DNA from: JAICNG01 sp035249985
GTDB taxonomy: Bacteria > Gemmatimonadota > Gemmatimonadetes > Gemmatimonadales > Gemmatimonadaceae
DNA: 64,000 nucleotides
NCBI GenBank assembly: GCA_035249985.1
Contig: DATFFP010000057.1
Location: forward strand, 33,967 to 97,966
Direction: 5' to 3'
Part shown: positions 33,304 through 41,593 of the stretch, piece by piece
How the letters are laid out: every line of letters starts with the position of its first letter
Position numbering within the stretch: position 1 is the stretch's first letter
The notes under the pieces: model-generated
Database searches by the model: none
Told to the model about the DNA's origin: nothing
The model's input: only the letters and a program-made list of their open reading frames with translations
Program-made: the position numbers and the translations under genes

Positions 33304-33966
33304 GTGTCGGACGCTCTCGTCTTGGTCCGCGATGTGACGCGCATCGCAACGCTGAACGACCTTCTGCAGCTCGATCACGACGCCATTGGCGCGTATGGCA
33401 TCGCCATCGATGCATTGACGGACGAGTCCCACCGTCAGGCGCTCCGTGAGTTTCGCGCCGATCACGAGCGGCATATCGAAGAGATCACGCGATTGATCCA
33501 GGATCGCGGCGGCAAGCCGATTCAAGCGCCGCACCTTCCCACCGGCGTGTTCAAGCTGGCTGTGCAGAAAGCGGGCGCCCTGGGAGGGCAGACGGCCCTG
33601 CTGCTCGCCTTCAAGGCGAACGAGCGACAGGGGCGAGACAAGTATCGGCGTGTAGCGGAGAGCTCGGACGATCTCGAGGTGGCAGACGTGCTCGCGCGAG
33701 CTGCCGATGACGAAGTACGCCACTACGACTGGGCGGCGCGCACGCTGCTCGAGATGGGCGTGTCGCCCGACAGCGCGACCGCACGCGTCGAGCGCGCAAT
33801 CGAGATTGGAAACGCTCGACTCGCCGACGCCATGGAGGGGTTGGAGACCGGCGCGATGGCGCTGTTCGAGGGCGTTCGGCGGGGAACGCAGACGAAGCCA
33901 TTGCTCGTCGCGGTCGCCGCGATCGGAGCGGGGCTCCTGGCGTCGACGTTTGGAAAGAGGCGATAA
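33304..33966 (+). CDS. Ferritin-like DUF2383 four-helix-bundle protein
   Basis: This 220-residue protein has an N-terminal ferritin-like bundle. Candidate metal ligands occur as LLQLDHDAIGAYG, FRADHERHIEEI, NERQGRDKY and ADDEVRHYDWA. A C-terminal hydrophobic segment (LLVAVAAIGAGLLASTFG) may anchor it to the membrane. Members of this group are stress-related and of unknown activity. The GTG at 33304 is chosen because GGAG precedes it by 6 nt. A GCGAACT hairpin with a terminator core follows the stop. Confidence 0.78.
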   Translation: MSDALVLVRDVTRIATLNDLLQLDHDAIGAYGIAIDALTDESHRQALREFRADHERHIEEITRLIQDRGGKPIQAPHLPTGVFKLAVQKAGALGGQTALLLAFKANERQGRDKYRRVAESSDDLEVADVLARAADDEVRHYDWAARTLLEMGVSPDSATARVERAIEIGNARLADAMEGLETGAMALFEGVRRGTQTKPLLVAVAAIGAGLLASTFGKRR

Positions 33967-34087
33967 CAACGAACTGCTGCGAACTGCGAACTGCGAACTG
34001 CGACCTAAAACCCTCGGGATGCTACTTAGCGCTTAGTAGCATCCCGAGGGTTTTTGGTCGCAGTTCGCAGTTCGCAGCAGCTGTTAT
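33965..34087. terminator. GCGAACT-family hairpin with a bidirectional terminator core
   Basis: Outer arms are tandem GCGAACT heptamers (three copies on the left) and their complement on the right. The inner stem pairs 34007-34026 with 34035-34054 over 20 bp (AAAACCCTCGGGATGCTACT and complement) around an 8-nt loop. It gives a T-tract after the stem on both strands. It sits exactly between the convergent ferritin-like and glycine-zipper genes. Confidence 0.92.
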
Positions 34088-34575
34088 CTCTGCACGTCGA
34101 TCGTATGCCCCACCACTCCACCCAGCAAGCCTCCCGCGGCCGCGCCGATCAGCGCACCCTTCACGTCCCTCGAGATCACGCTGCCAATCACCGCACCCGC
34201 GGTCGCGCCGATGAGCGCGTCACGCTTCGTGTGGCGGACCGGCTCACGCCGAACGGTGCTGCCCGTCGACGCGCGCGCCGTGGTACGAGCTGGCGCCGGT
34301 GCCGGCGCACGATAGATGGCCTGCTGCGCCACTGGCTGCGGCGCGTAGACCGGCCGGCCGTACTGGTCGTACAGCTGCTGCTGCGGCTGGCCGTACGGCT
34401 GGGCGTAGCCCATCTCCATCGGCGTCATGAACTGCTGCTGCGGATACTGCATCGACGCGGCCAACGCCAGATCGCGCGTCAGCGCTTCGTCGAGCCGCTC
34501 CGAATCACTTTGACCGCCGCAGGCCGCCAGAACGGCAACCACCGGGACGATCATCCAACGAACGAATCTGGTCAT
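34084..34575 (-). CDS. Glycine-zipper lipoprotein
   Basis: This 163-residue precursor carries a lipoprotein signal peptide with lipobox LAAC and then a Gln/Pro/Tyr-rich linker. A C-terminal glycine-zipper 2TM domain follows (LIGATAGAVIGSVISRDVKG, then ALIGAAAGGLLGGVVG). Such proteins sit in the outer membrane or periplasm and are linked to envelope stress. It is transcribed divergently from the peroxiredoxin gene and ends at the GCGAACT terminator. Confidence 0.85.
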   Translation of the reverse strand: MTRFVRWMIVPVVAVLAACGGQSDSERLDEALTRDLALAASMQYPQQQFMTPMEMGYAQPYGQPQQQLYDQYGRPVYAPQPVAQQAIYRAPAPAPARTTARASTGSTVRREPVRHTKRDALIGATAGAVIGSVISRDVKGALIGAAAGGLLGGVVGHTIDVQR

Positions 34576-34640
34576 GGCTCCTCCTCATGGATCCCCGCTA
34601 CGACCGCCGCACTTTTGGCGGTCCAACCGAGGCCTCTATA

Positions 34641-34680
34641 GGCACCGCCGGTGCCACCCATTTGGGGCCCCTACAGGGGC
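34641..34680. promoter_or_regulatory. Two short palindromes in the divergent intergenic region
   Basis: GGCACCGCCGGTGCC (34641-34655) is a perfect 6-bp inverted repeat with a 3-nt spacer, and GCCCCTACAGGGGC (34667-34680) is a second one. They lie between the glycine-zipper gene and the peroxiredoxin gene. They could be operator sites or leader hairpins; no regulator is known. The rest of 34576-34826 shows nothing I recognise. Confidence 0.35.
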
Positions 34681-34826
34681 ATAACCCGGGGTACCGTCCA
34701 CCCCTGAGACATCTGTTGTCACCCACCGAAGAATGGCAGAACTCCCCTGTGACGGGCGCCACAAACGGAGGTTGCCTGGGAGGCCTGCCGATGGCCATCT
34801 TGCCGCCTGCACTCTCAAGGGGGGCT

Positions 34827-35429
34827 ATGAGTTTCCAGAGCTTTCGGCGCGCGCTGACCGTCGCGCTTCTTTCGACCGGCACGGTCTCCGTCATGACCGC
34901 GCAGACGCCTGCCACGCCAGCGGCCCCGGCTGTTCCGACCGTCGGCTCGATGGCGCCAGACTTTGCGCTGCCCGGCGCGACCCGCTACGGACGCCTCGCC
35001 GAGCCAGTTCGTCTAAGTGATTTCCGCGGCAAGACCGTCGTGATCGCGTTCTTCTACCAGGCGCGAACCAAGGGCTGAACGGTCCAAATGGAGGCGTACC
35101 GTGACCAGTACGCCACGCTCTTCAACGCCGGCAACGACGTCGTCGTCATCGGGATCAGCGCCGATGCCGATACCACACTCGCCGCATGGGCGCGGGAGTC
35201 GGACTTTCCCATGGTGTTCGCGAGTGATGTGGGCAACGAGGCCGGACGCCGCTATGGATCGGTCGACGAGGCCCGCAAGCTCGACACGCGCAACCTCTTC
35301 GTGGTCTCGCCCGATGGGCGGATCGCCCACGTCATGCTGTCGTTCAAGGTGTTGTCACCCGATGCCTACACGGAGCTCGCAGCTGCCGTCGACAAGAGCG
35401 CTGCCGTTGCCGACTCCACCCACAAGTAG
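34827..35429 (+). CDS. Exported peroxiredoxin with in-frame UGA at the active site (probable selenoprotein)
   Basis: This thioredoxin-fold peroxiredoxin reduces peroxides, probably in the periplasm. It has a signal peptide (ALTVALLSTGTVSVMTAQ) and an AhpC/TSA-type domain: MAPDFALPG, RLSDFRGKTVVIAFF, VIGISADAD, FVVSPDGRIAHV. At codon 84 (35076-35078) the frame has TGA in ARTKG-U-TVQMEAYRD, exactly where relatives carry the peroxidatic Cys (TxxC). The frame continues intact for 116 more codons, and the 200-residue product contains no cysteine at all. A 7-bp hairpin 15 nt downstream fits a bacterial SECIS. I therefore read the TGA as selenocysteine; a TGC-to-TGA mutation or sequencing error is the alternative. 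The ATG at 34827 follows AAGGGGGG. Confidence 0.78.
35093..35114 (+). promoter_or_regulatory. Candidate bacterial SECIS element
   Basis: GGCGTAC (35093-35099) and GTACGCC (35108-35114) form a perfect 7-bp stem with the 8-nt loop CGTGACCA. The stem starts 15 nt and the loop 22 nt after the UGA at 35076-35078, and the second loop base is G. This satisfies the general bacterial SECIS rules (loop 16-37 nt downstream, 3-14 nt long, G among its first two bases). It lies inside the coding frame as expected for bacteria. Confidence 0.65.
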
Positions 35430-35462
35430 CGGGACGGGACGCCACCGTCCCGCACCATCCCA

Positions 35463-36377
35463 GTGAGCACGTCTCCGTTCACCCTCGGCGTCATTCAGCA
35501 ACGCGTCGCAGTTGACGCCGAGGCCACCGTCGCCGAAGCGATCGACGACATCCGCGAGGCGGCTCGGCGCGGCGCGCAGGTGATCTTGCTCCAGGAGCTC
35601 TTCAACGCGCCGTACTTCTGCAAGGTCACGGACGCGGAGCGCTTCGATCTCGCCGAGCCGATCCCGGGACCGACGGTCGAGCGAATGCAGGCGCTCGCGC
35701 GCGAGCTGGCCGTCGTGATCGTGGTCCCGATTTTCGAGAAGCGAACGGCGGGCGTCTATCACAACTCCGCGGCCGTCATCGACGCGGACGGCTCACTCGT
35801 GGGCGTGTATCGCAAGATGCACATCCCCGATGACCCGCTCTACCACGAGAAGTACTACTTCACGCCGGGGGAGATCTACCAGCACGGTGAGACGCCCACC
35901 ATCCAGACGGGCTTTCGCGTCTTCCGCACTCGTTACGCGACGCTCGGGGTGCTGATCTGCTGGGATCAGTGGTATCCGGAGGCCGCGCGGATCACGGCAC
36001 TCATGGGCGCGCAAATTCTGCTGTATCCGACGGCGATCGGCTGGCATCCGAAAGAGAAGGACGAGTGGGGAAAATCCCAGGCCGACGCATGGCGCACGAT
36101 TCAGCGCGCGCACGCGATCGCGAACGGCATCTACGTCGCGGCAGCGAATCGCGTGGGCCACGAGCCCGAGCCGGGCACCGACGGCATCGATTTCTTCGGC
36201 CACTCCTTCGTGGCCGACCCCTTCGGCCGGCTGGTCGCCGAAGCGGGCACGGAGCCGACGATCCTGATCGCCGAGTGCGATCCGAAGCTCATCGAGTACA
36301 CGAGGCGGAACTGGCCGTTTCTCAGGGATCGGCGGATCGATGCCTACGGTCCCATACTTCAGCGCTACATTGGGTGA
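35463..36377 (+). CDS. aguB: N-carbamoylputrescine amidase
   Basis: AguB (304 residues, nitrilase superfamily) hydrolyses N-carbamoylputrescine to putrescine, CO2 and ammonia. The Glu-Lys-Cys triad is visible in LLQELFNAPYFC, YRKMHIPDDP and LICWDQWYPEA. The segment YHEKYYFTPGE is typical of AguB within the superfamily. Translation begins at the GTG at 35463, 34 nt after the peroxiredoxin. The next enzyme of the pathway, AguA, follows on the same strand, separated only by an AATTCAG hairpin. Confidence 0.93.
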   Translation: MSTSPFTLGVIQQRVAVDAEATVAEAIDDIREAARRGAQVILLQELFNAPYFCKVTDAERFDLAEPIPGPTVERMQALARELAVVIVVPIFEKRTAGVYHNSAAVIDADGSLVGVYRKMHIPDDPLYHEKYYFTPGEIYQHGETPTIQTGFRVFRTRYATLGVLICWDQWYPEAARITALMGAQILLYPTAIGWHPKEKDEWGKSQADAWRTIQRAHAIANGIYVAAANRVGHEPEPGTDGIDFFGHSFVADPFGRLVAEAGTEPTILIAECDPKLIEYTRRNWPFLRDRRIDAYGPILQRYIG

Positions 36378-36380
36378 GGC

Positions 36381-36474
36381 AACGGCAAAGATGACAGAAT
36401 TCAGAATACAGAATTCAGAATTCAGAAGCCGCCGATCTGAATTCTGAATTCTGTATTCTGTCATCTTTGCCGTT
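36381..36474. repeat. AATTCAG-family hairpin, copy 2 (within the agu pair)
   Basis: The 45-nt left arm (36381-36425) is identical to the left arm of the copy at 29520. The right arm (36437-36474) is its reverse complement but lacks exactly one 7-nt AATTCAG unit. It separates aguB from aguA, so it lies within a functional pair. Confidence 0.93.
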
Positions 36475-36487
36475 GAGACCAAGCGCA

Positions 36488-37546
36488 ATGCCTGCCCGGA
36501 CAACGAGACTCTGGCCCGCCGAGTGGGAGCCCCACTCTGCCACCTGGATAGGCTGGCCGCACCACGATCCCGACTGGCCCGGGAAGTTCGAGCCCATTCG
36601 CTGGGTCTACGCGGAGATCGTGCGGGCGCTGCACGAGTACGAGCCGGTCCAGATCCTCTGTCACTCGGAGGAGATTCAGGATCAGGCCGTCGCGGCGCTC
36701 CACTCGCACGGCGTTCGACTCGACCGCTGCCGCGTGCATCGTGTGCCCAGCGATCGGGTGTGGCTTCGCGATTCGGGACCGACGATGGTCTGGCGGGAGG
36801 GTGGGAGCGTCGAGGCCGTCTGCTGGCGCTTCAATGCCTGGGCGAAGTACGACAACCACCGCGCCGATGCGCTGATCGCGCCGGCGGTGGCGCAGCTGGC
36901 CGGGATCCCCACCGTCGAGGCCGTCCGGGCTGACGATGGAAGTCGTCTCGTGCTCGAAGGCGGCGCGATCGACACGAACGGCAACGGAGTTCTGCTGACG
37001 ACCGAGGAGTGTCTCCTGTCGACGATTCAGGAGCGGAATTCCGGGCTCGATCGCGCCGGGTACGAGCGCGCGTTTCGCGAGTACCTCGGCATCCACACCA
37101 CCATCTGGCTCGGCGAAGGCTGCGTCGGTGACGATACGCACGGGCACGTGGACGACGTCGCGCGCTTCGTTGCGCCGAACACGGTCGTGCTGGCGTTCGA
37201 GCCGGATCCGGACGATGCGAATCACGAACGCTCCCTCGACAACCGCCACCGACTCGACCACGCCGCTCGACGGCTGGAGGGCGGCCTCCGAGTCATCGAT
37301 CTCCCCTACCCGCGGCCCGTGATCATGGACGGCGAGCGCCTGCCGGCGAGCTACGCCAACTTCTATATCGCGAACGGCGTCGTGATCGTGCCAACGTTCA
37401 ACGACGTGAACGATCGCGTCGCCCTCAACATCCTCGCGGAGTGTTTCCCCGGGCGCGACGTCATCGGCATCAACTCGGTCGATCTCGTGTGGGGCCTCGG
37501 GACCCTGCATTGCCTAACTCAGCAACAGCCCGCGAGCAGAACGTGA
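36488..37546 (+). CDS. aguA: Agmatine deiminase
   Basis: AguA (352 residues, peptidylarginine-deiminase-like pentein fold) converts agmatine to N-carbamoylputrescine and ammonia. Motifs include PAEWEPHSATWIGWPH, VWLRDSGPTMV, LEGGAIDTNG, DTHGHVDDVARF and the C-terminal catalytic cysteine in GTLHCLTQQ. I use the ATG at 36488; a start further upstream would lie in the hairpin arm. With AguB it makes putrescine from agmatine. No arginine decarboxylase is in the window. The TGA lies at the edge of the next hairpin. Confidence 0.93.
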   Translation: MPARTTRLWPAEWEPHSATWIGWPHHDPDWPGKFEPIRWVYAEIVRALHEYEPVQILCHSEEIQDQAVAALHSHGVRLDRCRVHRVPSDRVWLRDSGPTMVWREGGSVEAVCWRFNAWAKYDNHRADALIAPAVAQLAGIPTVEAVRADDGSRLVLEGGAIDTNGNGVLLTTEECLLSTIQERNSGLDRAGYERAFREYLGIHTTIWLGEGCVGDDTHGHVDDVARFVAPNTVVLAFEPDPDDANHERSLDNRHRLDHAARRLEGGLRVIDLPYPRPVIMDGERLPASYANFYIANGVVIVPTFNDVNDRVALNILAECFPGRDVIGINSVDLVWGLGTLHCLTQQQPASRT

Positions 37547-37624
37547 CGACCGAGGCACGAGGAACGAAGCGGCTCGATGGTGATCGCGAACACATTTCCT
37601 CGCTTCTCGTTCCTCGTTCGTCAC
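37543..37624. repeat. Tandem-heptamer hairpin (GAACGAG family) after aguA
   Basis: The left arm GTGACGACCGAGGCACGAGG plus AACGAAG pairs with the right arm TTCCTCGCTTCTCGTTCC plus TCGTTCGTCAC. The ends GTGACGA and TCGTCAC pair exactly. It overlaps the stop codon of aguA. Confidence 0.8.
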
Positions 37625-37696
37625 CGATCATCCAGTCTCGCGTGCTTCCGGCACTCCCTTTGCCTTTGCCGAAATCGAACGCGAACGGAGTCGAAC

Positions 37697-39046
37697 GTGC
37701 GAGCTGCGCCCACCAGGGGCCGGGGATCGATTGACGCCACGCGCATAGCGCGCGGCGTCGCCGAGATCGCGCACCCACTCCGCGCTGCCGCGGACCTCGA
37801 TCCGCTGCTCGACCTCGTCGGCGACGCGCGATTCGTCCTCCTCGGCGAAGCGTCGCACGGGACCTCCGAGTTCTACACGTGGCGTACGGAGATCTCCCGC
37901 CGGCTGATTCGCGACATGGGATTCTCCTTCGTGGCGGTCGAAGGCGATTGGCCCGACTGCTCTCGCGTGAACCGCTACGTGAAGGGGTATTCCGACAGTG
38001 GCCGGAGCGCGGAGGACGTGCTGCACGCGTTCGAGCGGTGGCCGACCTGGATGTGGGCGAACCAGGAGGTCGTTACACTCTGTCGCTGGCTGCGCGAGCA
38101 TAACGAGGCGCTGCCGCGCGATCGCCGCATCGGCTTCTACGGCCTCGACGTGTATTCGTTGTGGGATTCCATGCACGAGGTGGTCACCTACCTCGAGCGT
38201 GTGGATCCGGACGCCGCGCGCGAAGCGCGCCATGCCTACCGATGCTTCGAGCCGTATGGCGAGAGCGCGGAGGACTACGCGCGTGCGACGGCGCTCGTAC
38301 CGACCTCGTGCGAGAACGAGGCGGTCGCCACGTTGCGCCTGCTGCGCGAGCGCGCCGTGGCAAACCGGGAGGACGGCCCGGAAACCTTCTTCAACGCGGA
38401 ACAGAACGCGCTGGTCGCCCGCAACGCGGAGCGGTACTACCGCACGATGGTGCGTGGCGGGCCGGCGTCGTGGAATGTCCGCGACACTCACATGGTCGAG
38501 ACCCTCGACCGGCTCATGGCGTTTCACGGGCCATCGGCGAAAGCGATCGTGTGGGAGCACAACACGCACGTCGGCGACGCGCGGTTCACGGACATGGCGC
38601 GCGCCGGCATGGTGAACGTGGGGCAGCTCGTGCGGCAGGCCCACGGGAGCGACGAGGTAGTGATCGTCGGCTTTGGGACGCACCGGGGAACGGTCATCGC
38701 CGCGGAGGAGTGGGGCGACCCGATGCAGGAGATGCAGGTGCCCGAGGCACGCGGCGATAGCTACGAGGCGGTGCTCCACCACACCGGAATCCCGGACTTC
38801 CTCCTTCCGTTCGCCGAGCGGGAGGCGCACCCGGTGATGGACGACCTGCGCGAGCCACGAGGGCATCGCGCGATCGGCGTCGTTTATCACCCAGAGCTCG
38901 AGCAGCACGGGAATTACGTTCCCACCATTCTGCCCGGGCGCTACGACGCCTTCATCTATCTGGACGAGACACGAGCAGTCGCGCCCCTTCACATGCCGGT
39001 GCGTGTGGACGGCGACCTGCCCGAGACCTATCCGTCCGGGGTGTGA
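37697..39046 (+). CDS. Erythromycin-esterase-family protein
   Basis: This 449-residue protein belongs to the EreA/EreB-like family. Family blocks are FVLLGEASHGTSEFY, VAVEGDWPDC, IGFYGLDVYS, AIVWEHNTHVGDARF and IVGFGTHRGTV, containing the conserved Glu and His residues of the active site. Only some members hydrolyse macrolides; environmental members have other esterase roles or none proven, so resistance should not be assumed. The GTG at 37697 has GGAG 6 nt upstream. A secreted protein gene follows after 36 nt. Confidence 0.85.
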   Translation: MRAAPTRGRGSIDATRIARGVAEIAHPLRAAADLDPLLDLVGDARFVLLGEASHGTSEFYTWRTEISRRLIRDMGFSFVAVEGDWPDCSRVNRYVKGYSDSGRSAEDVLHAFERWPTWMWANQEVVTLCRWLREHNEALPRDRRIGFYGLDVYSLWDSMHEVVTYLERVDPDAAREARHAYRCFEPYGESAEDYARATALVPTSCENEAVATLRLLRERAVANREDGPETFFNAEQNALVARNAERYYRTMVRGGPASWNVRDTHMVETLDRLMAFHGPSAKAIVWEHNTHVGDARFTDMARAGMVNVGQLVRQAHGSDEVVIVGFGTHRGTVIAAEEWGDPMQEMQVPEARGDSYEAVLHHTGIPDFLLPFAEREAHPVMDDLREPRGHRAIGVVYHPELEQHGNYVPTILPGRYDAFIYLDETRAVAPLHMPVRVDGDLPETYPSGV

Positions 39047-39082
39047 GGGTGCCGGCGAAGGAAGCGCCGGCGGGAGGGTTCG

Positions 39083-40159
39083 GTGGCACGTACGTTTCTG
39101 CTCGTCTCCGCGCTGGTGGCGCTGAGCGTGACGAGCGTCAGCGCGCAGGTCGTGCGCGGGACGGTGCTTGACTCGCTGACCGGTGCGCCCGTGCGCGACG
39201 CGCTCGTGCTGCTCATCGGCGACGACGGCAGGCCGCGCGCCCGCGCACTCTCACTCGACGCTGGCGGCTACGCCCTTGCCGCGCCCGCTCCCGGGCGCTA
39301 CTCGCTCCGCACGAAGCGCATCGGCTACCGCGCCGTGCAGTCGCATCCCTTCGAGGTCGCCCAGGGCGAGGTTCGAGTCCATGACATCCTCGCGCCGACG
39401 ATTCGCGTGAGCCTGCCCTCGGTGACCGTGCACGCGCAGCGTCATTGCGTGGTCCGCCCCGGCGATGGCGCTCCGGCGTTCCATCTCTGGGAGGAGGTTC
39501 GCACCGCTCTCTACCAGACGCAGCTCGCACAGCGCGGCGACCTCTTCCAGACGACCGCCCGCCGGTGGACGCGCGAGCTCGACACACTCGCGCGATTCGT
39601 CCATGCCGACTCGAGCTGGATGCTCAGTGGCATGGCCCAGCGACCTTTCGTCGCGGTACCCGCCGATCACCTCGATCGTGTCGGGTTCATCGAGCGAAAG
39701 GGCAGTGACACCTGGTACTTCTACGCGCCCGATGCCGACGTGCTACTCTCGGAGATCTTTCTCCGGAATCATTGTTTTCGTGTGACGGAAGGAGACGACG
39801 GCTTGATCGGACTTGCGTTCGAGCCGGCGCGGAAGCGCCGGGTCGCGGACGTGAAGGGAGTGCTGTGGCTGGATGCGAAGACGGCCGAGCTCCGGCATCT
39901 CGAGTTCACCTACACGAAGCTGCCCTGGAGAGTCCCGACATCGCGCGTGGGCGGGCGAGTGGAGTTCGAGCAGCTGGCCTCGGGCGTGTGGATCGTTCGC
40001 CGGTGGCATGTTCGCGCGCCCCGCATGGGCGTCGAGCGCACCTATTTCCGCATGGGCGGCTCACTGCAGCTTCGCAGTCGCGAGCGCTTCGTGTCGATCA
40101 TCGAGCACGGAGGAGAAGTGCTGGAGACCCGCGCCCTCGTTAGGTTCTCGGTTCGATAG
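39083..40159 (+). CDS. Secreted protein with carboxypeptidase-regulatory-like domain
   Basis: This 358-residue exported protein starts at a GTG preceded by GGAGG. A signal peptide (LLVSALVALSVTSVSAQ) is followed by a carboxypeptidase-regulatory-like beta sandwich (VVRGTVLDSLTGAPVRDALV, ending DILAPTIRVSLPSVTVHAQ). This is the kind of domain found at the front of TonB-dependent receptors, but no barrel follows. The C-terminal 240 residues are beta-rich and unrecognised. It is likely periplasmic or outer-membrane associated. A GGGGTCA hairpin follows. Confidence 0.72.
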   Translation: MARTFLLVSALVALSVTSVSAQVVRGTVLDSLTGAPVRDALVLLIGDDGRPRARALSLDAGGYALAAPAPGRYSLRTKRIGYRAVQSHPFEVAQGEVRVHDILAPTIRVSLPSVTVHAQRHCVVRPGDGAPAFHLWEEVRTALYQTQLAQRGDLFQTTARRWTRELDTLARFVHADSSWMLSGMAQRPFVAVPADHLDRVGFIERKGSDTWYFYAPDADVLLSEIFLRNHCFRVTEGDDGLIGLAFEPARKRRVADVKGVLWLDAKTAELRHLEFTYTKLPWRVPTSRVGGRVEFEQLASGVWIVRRWHVRAPRMGVERTYFRMGGSLQLRSRERFVSIIEHGGEVLETRALVRFSVR

Positions 40160-40170
40160 ACCAGGAGTCA

Positions 40171-40287
40171 GGAGCTGGAGGTCAGGGGTCAGGGATGTCA
40201 GGGGGTAGGGTTCAGGAGAGAACGGCGACACCGCAGCTCTCCTATACCCTCCCCCCTGACACCCCCTGACCCCTGACCCCAAGCTCC
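40171..40287. repeat. Tandem-heptamer hairpin (GGGGTCA family), copy 1
   Basis: The left arm GGAGCTGGAGGTCAGGGGTC followed by AGGGATGTCAGGGGG pairs imperfectly with a right arm of CCCTGACACCCCCTGACCCC and TGACCCC ending AGCTCC. It lies between convergent genes, and its right arm encodes the tail of the phosphoribosyltransferase. Confidence 0.8.
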
Positions 40288-40928
40288 TCACTCCTTCGCA
40301 GTAACTCGACTACTTCCTCGTCCGTCGTCTGCGTGAAGTCATCATACCACGCGCCGACGCCGAAGAAGCGGTCAGGGGTCGCGACGCACACGACGTCATT
40401 CGCCTGACGAGCCACCGCCTGCGCGCCCTCGACCGAGCACACCGGTGCCGCGAAGACGAGCCGGCGCGGGCGCTGGAGACGTAGCGCGGTCAGTGAGGCG
40501 AGCGCCGTCACGCCGGTGGCCAGCCCATCATCGACGAGCACGACCGATCGCCCCTCGATGCGTGCAGGAGGACGATCACCGCGAAACCGACGAAGTCGTC
40601 GCTCGAGCTCGGCCAGCTCCTTGCGCGTGACCTCTTCGATGTACTCATCGCTCACGCCAAGCATGCGGATCGCGTCGGCATCGAGGAACCGCGTCCCACC
40701 GGGGGCGACGGCGCCGATACCCAGCTCTTCATGTCCGGGCGCACCGAGCTTGCGCGCGATGAAGAGGTCGAGCGGAGCGTCGATGGCGCGCGCGACCTGG
40801 TAGCCCACTGGCACGCCGCCCCGCGGGATCGCGAGCACGAGCGGATCTTCGTCGCGGATCTGCGGCAGGCGACGCCCGAGCTCCGACGCCAGTCGTTGCC
40901 CCGCCTCCACGCGATCTCGAAAGAGCAT
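40242..40928 (-). CDS. Phosphoribosyltransferase domain protein
   Basis: This 228-residue protein has a type I PRTase fold. The PRPP-binding loop is VVLVDDGLATGVTALA near residue 125, with AIPRGGVPVG at the front and the DLFIARKLGAPGHEELGIGA block typical of a bacterial group often fused or linked to alpha/beta hydrolases. The base substrate is unknown. It is coupled to the upstream dienelactone-hydrolase-like gene (TGATG overlap), matching that association. The last dozen residues (LGVRGQGVSGGRV) are encoded by the hairpin. Confidence 0.88.
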   Translation of the reverse strand: MLFRDRVEAGQRLASELGRRLPQIRDEDPLVLAIPRGGVPVGYQVARAIDAPLDLFIARKLGAPGHEELGIGAVAPGGTRFLDADAIRMLGVSDEYIEEVTRKELAELERRLRRFRGDRPPARIEGRSVVLVDDGLATGVTALASLTALRLQRPRRLVFAAPVCSVEGAQAVARQANDVVCVATPDRFFGVGAWYDDFTQTTDEEVVELLRRSEELGVRGQGVSGGRV

Positions 40929-41593
40929 CAGTCTCCTTTACCGAGGTACTTCGCGAACCACGACGACGCCAATCTCGACACCACCTCGAGCGTCCCGGGC
41001 TCCTCGAACAGGTGCGAGGCGCCGGGGACGATCTCGAGCTTTTTCGCGCACCGCAGCTGTGCGAACGCATCCTCGTTGAGGGGGATCACCGGCACGTCGC
41101 GGCTGCCGACGATCAGAAGCGTTGGCGCCGTCACCCTGGCGAGATGCTCTCCCGCCAGATCGGGACGCCCCCCGCGCGACACGACCGCATCGACTTGGTC
41201 CCGCAACTCGGCCGCCGCAACCAGCGCCGCCGCGGCACCGGTGCTCGCGCCGAAGTATCCTACGCTCAGCGTTCGCGTCTCCGCCGCGTCCGCGAGCCAG
41301 GTGGTTGCTGCCTCGAGACGCTTCGCGAGAAATGGGATGTCGAAGCGCAGGTGACCCGTCCCGGCGTCGGCGCGCTCCTCTTCCTCACTCAGCAGGTCGA
41401 TGAGGAGTGTGGCGTGCCCGGCGTCCTGAAGGGCGCGCGCGACGAAATTGTTCCGCGAGCTGAGTCGCCCGCTGCCACTCCCATGCGCGAACAGTACGAC
41501 ACCGCGCGCACCCTTGGGAATGCCGAGGAGGCCGCGCATCGTCACCGCGTCGCTCGTGACCATCACCTCACGACCACTCACCACTGCCGCCAT
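40928..41593 (-). CDS. Alpha/beta hydrolase, dienelactone-hydrolase-like
   Basis: This 221-residue soluble hydrolase shows the nucleophile elbow GASTG near residue 115, oxyanion region FAHGSGSGRLSSRN, acid in VGSRDVPV and histidine in PGASHLFEEPG. The substrate is unknown. AGGAAGGG precedes the ATG. Hydrolases of this type commonly occur beside or fused to the same phosphoribosyltransferase group, and here the two genes overlap by one base. A 513-nt non-coding stretch lies upstream. Confidence 0.85.
   Translation of the reverse strand: MAAVVSGREVMVTSDAVTMRGLLGIPKGARGVVLFAHGSGSGRLSSRNNFVARALQDAGHATLLIDLLSEEEERADAGTGHLRFDIPFLAKRLEAATTWLADAAETRTLSVGYFGASTGAAAALVAAAELRDQVDAVVSRGGRPDLAGEHLARVTAPTLLIVGSRDVPVIPLNEDAFAQLRCAKKLEIVPGASHLFEEPGTLEVVSRLASSWFAKYLGKGD

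Noticed and set aside
35076..35078. Peroxiredoxin as a pseudogene broken by a nonsense codon
   Set aside because: The codon is at the catalytic position, the frame is intact on both sides and a SECIS-like hairpin follows. Mutation or sequencing error remains the alternative but explains less.
37697..39046. Macrolide-resistance gene
   Set aside because: The erythromycin-esterase family is broad and most environmental members are unproven; no mobile context is present.
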